From the NCBI RefSeq assembly GCF_017939625.1, contig NZ_JAGKTC010000001.1, positions 1,620,172 through 1,684,171 of the forward strand: a stretch of DNA of 64,000 nt. The letters run 5' to 3'. The translations under genes and the position numbers were made by a program. Positions 63,993-64,000 of the stretch are shown one piece after another. This stretch comes from Pseudoxanthomonas helianthi. Its GTDB lineage: Bacteria > Pseudomonadota > Gammaproteobacteria > Xanthomonadales > Xanthomonadaceae. The first letter of the stretch is position 1. Each line of letters starts with the position of its first letter. Below the pieces are notes generated by a model. The model was not told the origin of the DNA and made no database searches. It worked only from the letters and a program-made list of their open reading frames with translations.

Positions 63993-64000
63993 CATGCGGC

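Overview
The window looks like a chromosome segment of a GC-rich gammaproteobacterium of the Xanthomonadaceae/Lysobacteraceae type (Lysobacter, Luteimonas or Pseudoxanthomonas relatives). The reasons are: the core genes are strongly GC-biased; there is an RpfF-like DSF-synthase homologue convergent with a hybrid kinase of RpfC architecture; there is an Oar-like TonB-dependent receptor; GTAG-type palindromic repeats lie between genes; and an integron integrase with a first gene cassette lies at the right end. The genus cannot be fixed from the sequence alone.

Layout. 1-7.5 kb is core: the 3' part of a CsgG-like gene, ybeD-lipB-lipA with an alpha/beta hydrolase between lipB and lipA, the tail-specific protease Prc, and an AraC-methyltransferase repair protein. 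7.6-16 kb holds an Lrp-type regulator divergent from a yedA-rarD-dinB row, then a MacAB-like export operon (adaptor, ATPase, two FtsX-type permeases). 16-20 kb is an ABC-2 exporter followed directly by a DesK/DesR-type two-component pair. 20-21.5 kb is a disturbed zone: a membrane-protein gene is followed by broken copies of the neighbouring aminopeptidase and response-regulator 3' ends. 21.5-28 kb carries a GNAT acetyltransferase, leucyl aminopeptidase, HAD phosphatase, AI-2E family transporter, a YqjD-YqjE-YqjK-like trio and a Do-family protease.

28-32.5 kb holds a class II ribonucleotide reductase split into two polypeptides (NrdJa and NrdJb), with a histone H1-like gene between them and a long leader with an NrdR-like box. 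An AT-rich DUF3800 gene follows. 34-43 kb has an M28 peptidase, an NAD(P)-binding protein and then an AT-richer island: a 1576-residue Rhs/YD-repeat protein with a cysteine-rich tail and an overlapping small gene, an AAA ATPase and a small unknown gene. The island is bounded by matching palindromes and by a duplicated 3' end of the NAD(P)-binding gene.

43-48 kb is the most interesting part. An acyl carrier protein gene is divergent from an RpfC-like hybrid sensor kinase. The kinase converges on an RpfF-like crotonase that is preceded by a FabF-like ketosynthase and an AraC regulator. I infer a self-contained fatty-acid signal synthesis and sensing module, distinct from the classical rpfB-F/rpfC-G layout. 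49-62 kb is mixed: a VOC protein, a zinc-responsive locus (CobW GTPase and MerC-like protein around a Zur-like palindrome), a flavoprotein, a LysR-lipocalin pair, a serine hydrolase, small membrane proteins, an AraC regulator and the TonB receptor. 62.4-64 kb is an integron: a complete intI on the minus strand, a candidate attI and cassette promoter, and the first cassette on the plus strand, whose attC is cut by the window edge.

No tRNA, rRNA or CRISPR array was seen. Percent identities and GC fractions were judged by eye, not computed.
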